From positions 1,116,001 through 1,180,000 of the forward strand of contig NZ_CP036515.1 of the NCBI RefSeq assembly GCF_004323635.1: a stretch of DNA of 64,000 nt. The letters run 5' to 3'. Numbering within the stretch: the first letter of the stretch is position 1; each line of letters starts with the position of its first letter. Made by a program: the position numbers and the translations under genes. This document shows positions 8,946 through 17,298 of the stretch, piece by piece. The stretch comes from Lichenihabitans psoromatis (GTDB lineage: Bacteria; Pseudomonadota; Alphaproteobacteria; Rhizobiales; Beijerinckiaceae). The notes beneath the pieces are model-generated. The model ran no database searches and had not been told where the DNA came from. It saw only the letters and a program-made list of their open reading frames with translations.

Positions 8946-9314
8946 ATGAAGACGTTTCTGAAACTCGTGATTTTGGTGCCGCTGGCGTTGATCGCCGTCG
9001 CCTTCGCGGTCGCCAATCGCCAGGGCGTCACGGTGTCGTTCGATCCGTTCGCGACCGACATCCCAGCTTTCGCGCTGAACGGTCCTCTCTTTGTCGTGAT
9101 CCTGATCGTGATCGGAACCGGCATCATCATCGGCGGCATTGCGACATGGTTCGGCCAGGGCCGTTTCCGCCGCGCGGCCCGCTTGGCCAAGCGCGAAAGC
9201 GATGAGCTTCGCGCCGAAGTTGCGCGTTTGAAGGCCGATCTCGAGCAACAAAGCCGTCGCTCGAACGACAATGCCGGGACCTACCCGTCACTACCGGGGC
9301 AGACCGCCGCCTGA
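8946..9314 (+). CDS. lapA: LapA-domain (DUF1049) inner-membrane protein
   Basis: Encodes 122 residues with two transmembrane segments (about 5-23 and 43-66) separated by a short loop containing 'ANRQGVTVSFDP', followed by a basic, predicted coiled-coil tail (about 72-105). This is the LapA/DUF1049 layout. In enterobacteria LapA works with LapB and FtsH in controlling lipopolysaccharide synthesis; that role is inferred here from family only. The ihfB-lapA order is conserved in related genomes. Confidence 0.85.
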   Translation: MKTFLKLVILVPLALIAVAFAVANRQGVTVSFDPFATDIPAFALNGPLFVVILIVIGTGIIIGGIATWFGQGRFRRAARLAKRESDELRAEVARLKADLEQQSRRSNDNAGTYPSLPGQTAA

Positions 9315-9324
9315 GGCGGCCGAC

Positions 9325-9939
9325 GTGAGCGACGCGTCGCCCGCTCCAATTCCGATCGACGATGTGACTCCGGGAACGGGCCTCCCGGCAGCCCGCGTCT
9401 GGCGGCCGCTTCGGCTGATCGTCGCGGCCTTGCTGGCCCTCGCGGCCTGTGCGGGCGTCGCCGCCTTCCGCATCTCTGGCTTCGTGACAGCTGATCAGCT
9501 CGGCCGGAGCGGATATCTGTGGTCCCATAGCGATGGAACCGTAGCGGCCACCTGGGTCGATGGTCGCGTGGTGCCCCTGCTGATCGTGCTCGGTGGCGGC
9601 GCCATGCTGTTCGCCGTCGCGCTGATCGTGACGGCGTGGTCGATGTCGCTGATGCTGTTACGCCGCTCGGACGGTCGGGCCGATGCTGCCTATATTGCGC
9701 CACGGCCACGCCGCTCCCGCGCCCGTCGCACAAGCCTGATCCTGGCACTCGGGATTGGCAGCCTCGTGGCGGCGCGCTGGTACAGCTATGTCGATAATAC
9801 AGCGACCCCGGATGATCCGCTCGGCATCGTGCTCAACGCTTACGCGCCAACACCCCTGCGTGCCTGGGGCTGCGCCAAACTCCGGGCGACCTTCGGCGCC
9901 GCGACCGTCCTTCGCGGCTGTGCGCCGGATCGGCGCTGA
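9325..9939 (+). CDS. Uncharacterised small membrane protein
   Basis: Encodes 204 residues from a GTG at 9325 that has GAGGCGG at ribosome-binding distance; the open frame upstream lies inside lapA. Hydrophobic segments near 26-50, 78-105 and 138-155 suggest three membrane passes, separated by a Trp/His-containing loop and a basic Arg-rich loop. I do not recognise a family. Its position ten bases after lapA suggests co-transcription. In many related genomes trpF follows lapA; here it does not. Confidence 0.6.
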   Translation: MSDASPAPIPIDDVTPGTGLPAARVWRPLRLIVAALLALAACAGVAAFRISGFVTADQLGRSGYLWSHSDGTVAATWVDGRVVPLLIVLGGGAMLFAVALIVTAWSMSLMLLRRSDGRADAAYIAPRPRRSRARRTSLILALGIGSLVAARWYSYVDNTATPDDPLGIVLNAYAPTPLRAWGCAKLRATFGAATVLRGCAPDRR

Positions 9940-9957
9940 ACCTCACCCATCCGGCCG

Positions 9958-10953
9958 TCAGCCGTTGGTGCGCTTCGATCGTCCATACAGCAGCAGCATG
10001 GCCAGGATCACGACCCCATAGATGATCTGGCGGCCGGATTCAGCAATTTGCATGACCGAGAGGATCGACTGCAGCAGCGTGATCAGAATGACGCCCGCCG
10101 TCGTGCCAAGATAGGAGCCCTTGCCGCCGAGGATCGAGGTGCCGCCGAGCACCACAGCCGCGATGGCGGGCAGCAGATAGGCATCTCCCATGCCTTGATA
10201 GGCTTTGGTCGAGTAGCCCGCCAGCAATACGCCTCCGAAGGCGGCCAGCGCGCCCGAAAGGCCGAACGCCAGGAGAACGATCCGCTGATTCGGGATGCCC
10301 GACAGATAGGCGGCCGGTTCCTGATTGCCGATACCGTAAACGGCCCGGCCGAAACTCGTGCGGGTCAGCAGAAACACGGTCGCGAGCCCGACCACGACCC
10401 AGATCCACACCGCGTTCGGGATCGGTCCGACGAGATGCCCGGTCGCGAGTTCGTGCATGGTGGGGGTCGCCATATCCTGCGGCGCCGAGCCACCGGTCCG
10501 CAAGATCATCAGGCCCTGCGCGACCGCGTTGATGCCAAGCGTGAAAATCATCGACGGCACCCGCAGATAGGCGACGCCGACGCCGTTAATCAGCCCGAAC
10601 CCGAGCCCACACAACACGCCGAACGGAATGGCGACGACATCGCCCCAGGGGCCCCAGCCAGCGGCGGCGGTCGACATCATGCCACCCACCGCCATGAGCC
10701 AAGGGATCGACAGGTCGATCTGACCGAGCAGGATGACGATCATCATGCCGCTCGCCACCATGGCCAGGAAGGCGCCGACCTGAAGCTGCTGCAGCAGATA
10801 GTCGGGGGACAGAAAGCTGCTCGAGTAGAGGCTGCCGACCAGCAGCAGCACGACGATGCAGCCGAAGGCGGTCGCGACCGCCGGATCGATCCGTCGGAGG
10901 ATCGCGGGCATACGGGAAATGGGGGGTGTGGCTGAGCCGGGTTGCATGGTCAT
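9958..10953 (-). CDS. Sugar-type ABC transporter permease (second)
   Basis: Encodes 331 hydrophobic residues of the RbsC/XylH permease family (BPD_transp_2), with about eight to ten membrane segments. It has the conserved 'ILLGQIDLSIPWLMA' block near 90 and the 'AFGRAVYGIGNQEPAAYLSGI' type EAA-like loop near 215. Its ATG (10953) overlaps the stop of the preceding permease as ATGA, which decides the start and indicates translational coupling. It is the last gene of the binding protein-ATPase-permease-permease operon. Two different permeases, rather than a homodimer, recall the Ytf/Yjf type system, but the substrate cannot be read from sequence. Confidence 0.9.
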   Translation of the reverse strand: MTMQPGSATPPISRMPAILRRIDPAVATAFGCIVVLLLVGSLYSSSFLSPDYLLQQLQVGAFLAMVASGMMIVILLGQIDLSIPWLMAVGGMMSTAAAGWGPWGDVVAIPFGVLCGLGFGLINGVGVAYLRVPSMIFTLGINAVAQGLMILRTGGSAPQDMATPTMHELATGHLVGPIPNAVWIWVVVGLATVFLLTRTSFGRAVYGIGNQEPAAYLSGIPNQRIVLLAFGLSGALAAFGGVLLAGYSTKAYQGMGDAYLLPAIAAVVLGGTSILGGKGSYLGTTAGVILITLLQSILSVMQIAESGRQIIYGVVILAMLLLYGRSKRTNG

Positions 10954-11933
10954 TGCCTGAAAAGGTCGAGCCGATTGCGGATGCTGATCAGGCGGAATGA
11001 GCCGAGACACACGGCGGCCAGCAGCACGAGCCCGAGGAACAGGGGCTGCCAGAGCGGGTCGAGGTCGAACACGAACAACAGGTCGTTGATGGTGCGGAAG
11101 ATCAACGCACCGAAGATCGCCCCGATGGCGCTGCCGGAGCCGCCGAAGAGCGACACACCGCCGATCACCACGGCGGCGATGGAATTCAACGTGTAGGTCG
11201 CTGCATTCGACGACGAGGCCTCCCCCGAGGAGGTGAAGAAGGCCAACATCAGGCCGCCCAGGGACGCGAAAAGCCCAGCCAACATATAGGCCGTGAAGGT
11301 GGCGCGGCGGACCGGCACGCCGGACATATAGGCCGACACCTCGGATGAGCCGACCGCGTAGACGGCGCGCCCCGTGAGCGAGCGGCGGAACGGCACCCAG
11401 ATCAGCAACATCACGACCGCCAGCGCGACGACGCTGGTCGGAATGCCGCCGGGCAATTGACCGGTGATCGCATCGGCGAGGTCGCCGTTGATGTCGCCGC
11501 CGGGCTGCGGGCGCAACTGCAGCGCCACTCCGAAGAAGATCGCGCTCGTCGCGATGGTGGCGACGATCGGCTGCAGACGTCCGACGATCACCAGCGCGCC
11601 GTTGATCGCACCGCAGGCGAGCCCCGTCGCCATCACGCCGAGAATCCCGAGCGCCGTCATGGCGGGCGATCCGATAACGATCCAGGAGGCCAGGCAATTC
11701 GAGAGAATGAAGATTGAGCCAAGCGACAGATCGATGCCGGCCGTCAACACCACGAAGGTCTGCGCGACGGCGATCAAGGCCAGCAGAACGCCCTTGTTGG
11801 CGGCCGTCTGCACCACGTTGGCGCTGAACCCGGCCGGGTGGTTGGCCGTATAGATCGCGAAGATCACGACGAACACGAGCGCGGCGAAGATCGTCGCCTT
11901 ATGCTCGCTCAGGCGATAGCGCCAATCGCTCAC
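10950..11933 (-). CDS. Sugar-type ABC transporter permease (first)
   Basis: Encodes 327 residues, the same RbsC-like family as its downstream partner. The conserved 'VLTAGIDLSLGSIFILSN' block is near 62-79 and the cytoplasmic coupling loop 'TGRAVYAVGSSEVSAYMSGV' near 190-210. It overlaps the ATPase gene upstream and the second permease downstream by four bases each (ATGA), so the three are made in a fixed ratio. It forms half of the inner-membrane channel of a monosaccharide-type importer. Confidence 0.91.
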   Translation of the reverse strand: MSDWRYRLSEHKATIFAALVFVVIFAIYTANHPAGFSANVVQTAANKGVLLALIAVAQTFVVLTAGIDLSLGSIFILSNCLASWIVIGSPAMTALGILGVMATGLACGAINGALVIVGRLQPIVATIATSAIFFGVALQLRPQPGGDINGDLADAITGQLPGGIPTSVVALAVVMLLIWVPFRRSLTGRAVYAVGSSEVSAYMSGVPVRRATFTAYMLAGLFASLGGLMLAFFTSSGEASSSNAATYTLNSIAAVVIGGVSLFGGSGSAIGAIFGALIFRTINDLLFVFDLDPLWQPLFLGLVLLAAVCLGSFRLISIRNRLDLFRQ

Positions 11934-13501
11934 GAGACATGCGCCGGCGCAGCGCCGGCCTCCCCGGTTGGAGTATCGATATTAAGAGCGCTGCTGATCA
12001 GCGCATGTTCGGTGATGTCATGGCCGGCCAGCATGCGCCGCACCGATCCGTCATAGAGCACCGCGACCCGGTCGCAGCAGCCGATGAGTTCGGCATAATC
12101 GGTCGAATAGAGCAGGATCGCGGCGCCATCGTCGGCAAGCTTCCGCAGCAGGCGATAAATCTCCTGCTTGGTGCCGACGTCGATGCCGCGCGTCGGGTCG
12201 TTCAGCAGGATGATCTTCGGCGCGATCATCAGCCATTTGGCGATCACCACCTTCTGCTGGTTGCCGCCCGACAGCGCCGAGACGGGAACGTCGATCGAGG
12301 CGGTCTTGATCTCGAGCAGGCGCAACATCGCATCGATCGCCTGCCGCTCGGCCCCGCGATCGATCACGCCGCCGCTGGTAAACCGATCGAGCGCCGCAAA
12401 GGACAGGTTCTGGCCGACCGACATCGGCAGCATCAACCCCTCGGTCTTCCGATCCTCTGGGATTAGCGCAATCCCGTTGGCGGGCGATTTGGCGTCGCCA
12501 GGCCCTTTGATCGAGACGGGGCTGCCGTCGATCAGCACCTCACCCGTCACGCCGCGCAGCACACCGAAGAGCGCCAGCAGCAGCTCGCGCTGCCCCTGCC
12601 CGTCGAGACCGCCAAGCCCGACGATCTCGCCGGGCCGGACGCTCAACGAAATGTCGCTCAGCCGGCCGCCCCAAGACAGCCGGCGTAATTCAAGCGCCGG
12701 CACCTTGCTGTCGGGAATGGGGGCGGGCTTCGGCGGAAAGACGTGGCTGTAGTCGCGGCCGATCATCAACTTGACGACCTCATCGTCCGTCTTGGTGCCG
12801 GCCGGATAGGTCTCGATGTTGCGACCGTTGCGGAACACGCTGCAATCATCCGCGAGTTCGGTGATCTCCTGCATCCGATGCGAGATGTAGACCAGCGCCA
12901 GCCCTTCCGACCGGAGCGTCTTCAACACGCTGAACACCGACGCCACGTCGCTGGCCGTGAGAGCCGACGTCGCTTCATCGAGGATCAGGATGCGCGGGTT
13001 GCGGGCCAGCGCCTTGGCGATCTCGACGAGCTGGCGGCGCGACAGCGGCAAATCCTTGACCCGGGCGGCGGGATGGATGTCGCCGGCCCCTGCCCGTGCC
13101 AACGCCTGCATCGCCATGGTGCGCTGGGCGGCGCGATCGATCATGCCGAAGCGCATGGGCGGATTGCTGATCATGATGTTGTCGGCCACCGAAAGGTCGG
13201 GGATCAGCGACAATTCCTGAAAGATGCAGACGATTCCGGCCCGGTTGGCGGCGGCCGGATCGGGGAAACGAACGGCTGCGCCATCGAGCGTCAGGGTTCC
13301 TTCGTCGGGCTGCACGACCCCCGACATGATCTTGATGAGGCTGGATTTCCCAGCGCCGTTCTCCCCCAGGATCGCATGAATGCGCCCGGCGCGGACATCG
13401 AGGCTGACGCCGTCGAGAGCACGCACGCCACCGTAACGCTTGGAGATTCCCTGCATGCGGAACAAGGGCGGTGACGCATCGGCGATCCTGCCGTCGTTCA
13501 T
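11930..13501 (-). CDS. Sugar-type ABC transporter ATPase, double domain
   Basis: Encodes 523 residues with two tandem ATPase domains, as in MglA/RbsA. The first has Walker A GENGAGKSS and a degenerate signature LPLSRRQ. The second has a degenerate Walker A (GLGGLDGQGQRE) but a full signature LSGGNQQK. This one-degenerate-site pattern is normal for the carbohydrate uptake CUT2 class. The ATG at 13501 gives a slightly long leader before 'FRMQGISKRYGG'; an internal ATG in that stretch is possible. It overlaps the first permease by ATGA. Confidence 0.93.
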   Translation of the reverse strand: MNDGRIADASPPLFRMQGISKRYGGVRALDGVSLDVRAGRIHAILGENGAGKSSLIKIMSGVVQPDEGTLTLDGAAVRFPDPAAANRAGIVCIFQELSLIPDLSVADNIMISNPPMRFGMIDRAAQRTMAMQALARAGAGDIHPAARVKDLPLSRRQLVEIAKALARNPRILILDEATSALTASDVASVFSVLKTLRSEGLALVYISHRMQEITELADDCSVFRNGRNIETYPAGTKTDDEVVKLMIGRDYSHVFPPKPAPIPDSKVPALELRRLSWGGRLSDISLSVRPGEIVGLGGLDGQGQRELLLALFGVLRGVTGEVLIDGSPVSIKGPGDAKSPANGIALIPEDRKTEGLMLPMSVGQNLSFAALDRFTSGGVIDRGAERQAIDAMLRLLEIKTASIDVPVSALSGGNQQKVVIAKWLMIAPKIILLNDPTRGIDVGTKQEIYRLLRKLADDGAAILLYSTDYAELIGCCDRVAVLYDGSVRRMLAGHDITEHALISSALNIDTPTGEAGAAPAHVS

Positions 13502-13583
13502 CGAGGGAGACCCGTTGGTTGATGTCTTGAGCCTGGTCGCGACAGCCGGGCAGAGGCCCGGCTGTCGTCGAAGCAGCGTGACG

Positions 13584-14711
13584 TTACTGGTTGGTCTCGG
13601 ACTGACCCATGATTTCCTGCGCCGTGAAATTGATGCCACAGCTCGGGAAGGAGTTACCGACGAAGAAGTTATCGGTCTGCTTCGGATAGAAATTTTCGCC
13701 GGCTTTGAAATCAGGATCTTCGACGCGCGCCAGCGGCAACTTGATGGATTGCGGCACGACGTCGCCCTGGAGCGCCGCGATCGCAGTCTTGACCGCGACG
13801 GCGACCTGAGCCGGACCGGTGCCGCCCGAGGCGCATTTCAGCCCGTCAGCGGAATGTTCGGCGCATAGCTTGCGGAAGCCATTCTCGGTTTCGGCGCCGG
13901 CCGGAACGAAGGGCTGCTTCGCGTCCATGAAGGCGCGGACCATGCCGGTCGAGCCGCCTTGGGCCGTCATCCCGTCGAAATGCTTGTGGATCGAAATCGC
14001 GTCGGCCGACACCTTCTGGGCCGTGCCGTCATCCCATTTGCCGACGACCTCGACGGTCTCGAAGGGTTTTCCGGAGGCCTTCAGCACATCCTGGATGCCC
14101 TTGTGTCGATCCGTGTCGACCTGGGTCCCGGTCACGCCCCGCACTTCGAGGATCTTGCCGCCGTTCGGCACCGTCTTGACCAGCCACTCGCCCCAATATT
14201 TGCCGAGGCCTTCCTGATCGACGTTGACGTTAATACCCTCGTCGGTATCGATCGTGTTGTCGAAAGCGACCAGCACCACGCCGGCCTGCTTGGCGCGGCG
14301 CACGACGGATTTGAACGCCGTCGGGTTCTGCGCGTCGATCACGATCGCATCATAGCCCGAGTCGATGAAATTGTTGACGGCCGCGATCTGGGCCGCGATG
14401 TCCTCGCCGGTCGAAACGACCTTGAATTCCTTGAGCTGCGCCTTGACGGCGGGCTGCTCGGAATAAGCCTTGGCGGTCTTGATCATCTGAATACGCCAGG
14501 TATTGCCGATGAAACCATTGGCCAAAGCAATGCGATAAGGACCGGCCTTCTTGGGATATTTGAAGAATTTCGTCTGTTGCGTCCACGGAACGAAACATTC
14601 CGGCTGAGCGCTCGGGCCAGAGACGATTTCGGGGCCGGCCGCGAATGCCAATGTGGTGCTGGCCAGCAATCCGGCCGCGACGATAGTCGCGATGTGAGAC
14701 ATACGCATCAT
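13584..14711 (-). CDS. Sugar-type ABC transporter substrate-binding protein
   Basis: Encodes 375 residues. A signal peptide (hydrophobic about 8-22, cleavage near AFAAG) precedes a periplasmic binding protein type 1 fold, with 'YRIALANGFIGNTWR', 'AQIAAVNNFIDSGYDAIVIDAQNP' and 'VVLVAFDNTID' as the usual landmarks. It captures a sugar or similar small ligand in the periplasm; the ligand is unknown. Two ATGs (14711 and 14708) follow AGGAGG at 14716-14721; the second has the better spacing. The strong ribosome site fits the excess normally needed over the membrane parts. An 82-base gap separates it from the ATPase gene. Confidence 0.92.
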   Translation of the reverse strand: MMRMSHIATIVAAGLLASTTLAFAAGPEIVSGPSAQPECFVPWTQQTKFFKYPKKAGPYRIALANGFIGNTWRIQMIKTAKAYSEQPAVKAQLKEFKVVSTGEDIAAQIAAVNNFIDSGYDAIVIDAQNPTAFKSVVRRAKQAGVVLVAFDNTIDTDEGINVNVDQEGLGKYWGEWLVKTVPNGGKILEVRGVTGTQVDTDRHKGIQDVLKASGKPFETVEVVGKWDDGTAQKVSADAISIHKHFDGMTAQGGSTGMVRAFMDAKQPFVPAGAETENGFRKLCAEHSADGLKCASGGTGPAQVAVAVKTAIAALQGDVVPQSIKLPLARVEDPDFKAGENFYPKQTDNFFVGNSFPSCGINFTAQEIMGQSETNQ

Positions 14712-14715
14712 GTTC

Positions 14716-14721
14716 CCTCCT
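14716..14721 (-). promoter_or_regulatory. Strong ribosome binding site of the binding-protein gene
   Basis: A perfect AGGAGG on the minus strand lies four bases before ATG 14711 and seven before ATG 14708. It is the strongest Shine-Dalgarno match I noticed in this operon. The 182-base region upstream (14712-14893) should carry the operon promoter. Confidence 0.8.
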
Positions 14722-14893
14722 GTTGTGTCGACCGATATCGTGAGCGGCTTCTGCCACTTCTTGTCGGCGCTATGCCGGATAGCCGCGGCCCAACGCAGTG
14801 CTGGGCCCATTAGGCTGACTAACCGAAGCGGGCCGGACCGGCAATATCACGCCACCGCTTTGTACGATTTTTTCGCGTCACGCCTGCCGTCGC

Positions 14894-15790
14894 TCAGGAG
14901 CCCGGCACGATTCCAGGCGGCAACGAAAGGACATGCGCCGCGATCGCACCAGGCCGGGTGATGAAAACGAGGTCGCGCTGGCCGGCGATATGCGCGAGGG
15001 CGCGGCGCAAATGGCGAAGCCGATAGGGTTGGCCGACCAGATAGGCATGCAGCGCGATTCCCATGACCAGCGGCACATCGCGGCTTTGATGCAGCATCTC
15101 GTCGAACTGATCCACGATCATATCCGCGAAGGCGTCCCCGCCAATTTTGCGGCCGACGATCATCGGAATATCGTTGAGTTCCTGCGGATACGGAACCGCG
15201 AGGATGCGCCCCCGCCGAGTCCGCATGACCACGGGCTGATCGTCCATGCACCAATCGAGGAGATAGCGGTAGCCGGCCTCCTGCAGGAGATCGGGCGTCA
15301 CCGCGCTTTCCGAGATCCATGGGCCGAGCCACCCGCCGGGCGCCCGACCCTCGTGCCGTGCCAAGGTGGCGGTCGCCTCGGCAATCAGCGCCGCCTCGTC
15401 ACGCTCCGGAAGAAGGCCTTGCCGCTCGGCATTGCTGCGGCCGTGACCGAGGAACTCGTCGCCGCGCTGTCGGAACGCGACGGGGAGATCCGGGCAGGTG
15501 TCGTAGAGGACGCTGTTCAGCAGCACCGACGCCGGGAGAGCCAGATCGTCGAACAGCTCCAGCAGACGCCATGCGCCGACCCGGTTGCCGTAATCACGCC
15601 AAGCGAAATTGAGGATATCGGGCGAAGGGCCCCCGGGCGCGAGCTCCGCCCCGAGCCCCTCGCCGAACGCGAAATCTTCGAGATTCAGCCCGATATAGAC
15701 GGCAAGACGCTTGCCGTTCGGCCAATCATAGGTGGGTCGCTTCGTGATCGGGATGTAGTCATAGCGCCCATGAGTCCGAAGCACGCTCAC
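14894..15790 (-). CDS. Polysaccharide deacetylase-family protein
   Basis: Encodes 298 residues from a GTG start. The fold resembles the NodB/PuuE polysaccharide deacetylase group: 'RLAVYIGLNLEDF', 'YGNRVGAWRLLELFDDLALPASVLLNS', a 'GHGRSNA' metal-site-like His, 'GWLGPWISES' and a late 'PLVMGIALHAYLVGQPYRLRHLRRAL'. PuuE-like members act on allantoin or small amides rather than glycans, and this sequence (RYDYIPITKRP start) looks closer to that branch. It could therefore be a C-N hydrolase; substrate unknown. It follows a small secreted-protein gene by ten bases and precedes the ABC operon on the same strand. Confidence 0.8.
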   Translation of the reverse strand: MSVLRTHGRYDYIPITKRPTYDWPNGKRLAVYIGLNLEDFAFGEGLGAELAPGGPSPDILNFAWRDYGNRVGAWRLLELFDDLALPASVLLNSVLYDTCPDLPVAFRQRGDEFLGHGRSNAERQGLLPERDEAALIAEATATLARHEGRAPGGWLGPWISESAVTPDLLQEAGYRYLLDWCMDDQPVVMRTRRGRILAVPYPQELNDIPMIVGRKIGGDAFADMIVDQFDEMLHQSRDVPLVMGIALHAYLVGQPYRLRHLRRALAHIAGQRDLVFITRPGAIAAHVLSLPPGIVPGS

Positions 15791-15800
15791 GCTGCGAGGA

Positions 15801-16163
15801 TCAGGGAATGGACTGCAGAACCAGCGGATCGGCGATGTTCCATTGCACCGAGCCGCTCACCTCGTCGACGTAAAGACCGAAACGAGCCTGAACGCGGCGC
15901 GGGTCGCCCGGGCATGCACCGCCATGCTTTTCGAGAACCACCACTTCGGTGGCCTCCTTGATGGCCTTGTCGCCGCGCACGAGCGTCGAGCAAGCCAGCT
16001 GGTCAGGCGTCAGCAGATGATGACTGATGATGATCCGCTCGGCAAACCGAAGCGATGAATCCGACAGCCCATAGGACCTATAGGGCGCCGCCAGATCCGC
16101 AGACCAGGCCGGTGCCGAAACCAAGGCCCCAAAGGCCACGACGAATAGGATCATCTTGCGCAT
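15801..16163 (-). CDS. Small secreted protein of unknown function
   Basis: Encodes 120 residues. A signal peptide (residues 1-21, ending PAWSADL) precedes a mature domain of about 100 residues with two cysteines (in DQLACSTL and GGACPGDP) that could form a disulfide. I do not recognise a family. It shares a strand and a ten-base gap with the deacetylase gene, so they may be co-transcribed. A perfect small hairpin lies just before its start. Confidence 0.6.
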   Translation of the reverse strand: MRKMILFVVAFGALVSAPAWSADLAAPYRSYGLSDSSLRFAERIIISHHLLTPDQLACSTLVRGDKAIKEATEVVVLEKHGGACPGDPRRVQARFGLYVDEVSGSVQWNIADPLVLQSIP

Positions 16164-16174
16164 GGTTCAATAAT

Positions 16175-16188
16175 AGAGCCACGGCTCT
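16175..16188. repeat. Small perfect hairpin before the secreted-protein gene
   Basis: AGAGCC and GGCTCT are separated by two bases, 12 bases upstream of the ATG at 16163 on the minus strand. It could mask the ribosome site or be chance; no further support. Confidence 0.35.
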
Positions 16189-16416
16189 TATCCGTCCAGA
16201 TCGGATCTTAGCCAGGATCACGCCGAGCCGCGATCGCGCGCACTTTCGGTCAGGACCGCGCTCTATTTGCCATAGCGCGCGCAAAACAGGGATCGAGCAG
16301 GCGATTCCGCCCCGCTAGCTCTTTCGTGCTCGAGCCGCACGCTTCACGTTGGATGCGTCGAGTCTCGCGGCGAGGAGCCATAGCGCGAGTCGGCAAGACG
16401 CGATCGTGAGTGGGAG

Positions 16417-16764
16417 ATGTCGACGGTGAACGGATGGATTGCGGGCGTGGGGTTGGGGCTGGCCTTGACGGTGTCGGGATGCGTCGCCGACCGGATGACA
16501 CCCGAACGGGCTGCCGCGATGCGGACCAACAACGAGGCCAATCTGGCACTCGCGCGAGCCCACAAGATCACCTATGCGGAAGCGGCGGCCCGCACCAATG
16601 CCGATATGGAAAGCGTCGCGCCGGGACCCTTGGCCAAGCAGCAGAAGGCGCTGGACGACTACCGCCTCATGCTGGCCGGGGAGGTCGATGCGGGCCGGAT
16701 GAAGCCGCAAACCGCGGAAGCCAAGCAGCAGCAGAAGGCCGTGGAGCTGCTGGCGCAGCGCTGA
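16417..16764 (+). CDS. Small lipoprotein of unknown function
   Basis: Encodes 115 residues. A hydrophobic leader ends in the lipobox VSGC, so Cys22 should be lipidated. The rest is polar, Ala/Lys/Gln-rich and mostly helical (for example TAEAKQQQKAVELLAQR). No catalytic motif is visible. Its 253-base upstream gap holds no other gene. The lipid anchor predicts a location in the inner face of the outer membrane or the periplasmic face of the inner membrane. Confidence 0.65.
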   Translation: MSTVNGWIAGVGLGLALTVSGCVADRMTPERAAAMRTNNEANLALARAHKITYAEAAARTNADMESVAPGPLAKQQKALDDYRLMLAGEVDAGRMKPQTAEAKQQQKAVELLAQR

Positions 16765-16870
16765 CAAACGGGACCGATGGCGGTATCGTCAGGCGCGTTA
16801 TACGACAGCCGGCGATGACGCACGCGGCGCGCTCTGACGCGGCACGATCCAGGACCAAGGGCCCAACACG

Positions 16871-17275
16871 TTGCTGCATTACGCGATCGGCAAAGTGAGA
16901 CGAGACGACGGCGCGATCTACATCCTCACGCAAGAGGGCGAAGCCGGCTGTGTCGTTTTTGGCCCTTATTGCGTGCTGTCGCCCGGGAGCTACGAAGTCG
17001 AGTTCCGCATCCATCCGACCGAAATGACCAATGACATCTGCTGCGTCGTCGATGTTCTCCGTCGCGGCAGGACCATCGCGGCCGAGAAGGATTTCACCTG
17101 TAGCGAGTTGATCCACCGCAACGGTCGGGTCTCGATCCGATTCGAGGTGATCGAGCGCGACACCTACGAGTTTCGAGTTTTATCGACCGGGCGCTCGGCC
17201 TTGAAGGTCCGCTATCAGAGACCGGTCCGGACCTTGCCACCCCCCGACCAGCCGAACGCGAACGACGGCGCATAG
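16871..17275 (+). CDS. Hypothetical beta-rich protein
   Basis: Encodes 134 residues, probably from a TTG start with AGGACCAAGGG upstream. The sequence alternates short strands ('IYILTQEGE', 'VVFGPYCVLSPGSYEVEFRI', 'RVSIRFEVIERDTYEFRVLS') and reads like a small beta-sandwich or jelly-roll, a style seen in carbohydrate-associated modules. I do not recognise a specific family. No signal peptide. It converges on the YhaN-like gene with a 23-base gap. Confidence 0.5.
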   Translation: MLHYAIGKVRRDDGAIYILTQEGEAGCVVFGPYCVLSPGSYEVEFRIHPTEMTNDICCVVDVLRRGRTIAAEKDFTCSELIHRNGRVSIRFEVIERDTYEFRVLSTGRSALKVRYQRPVRTLPPPDQPNANDGA

Positions 17276-17298
17276 TTTTGCGCCCGAACCAGCGCCGT

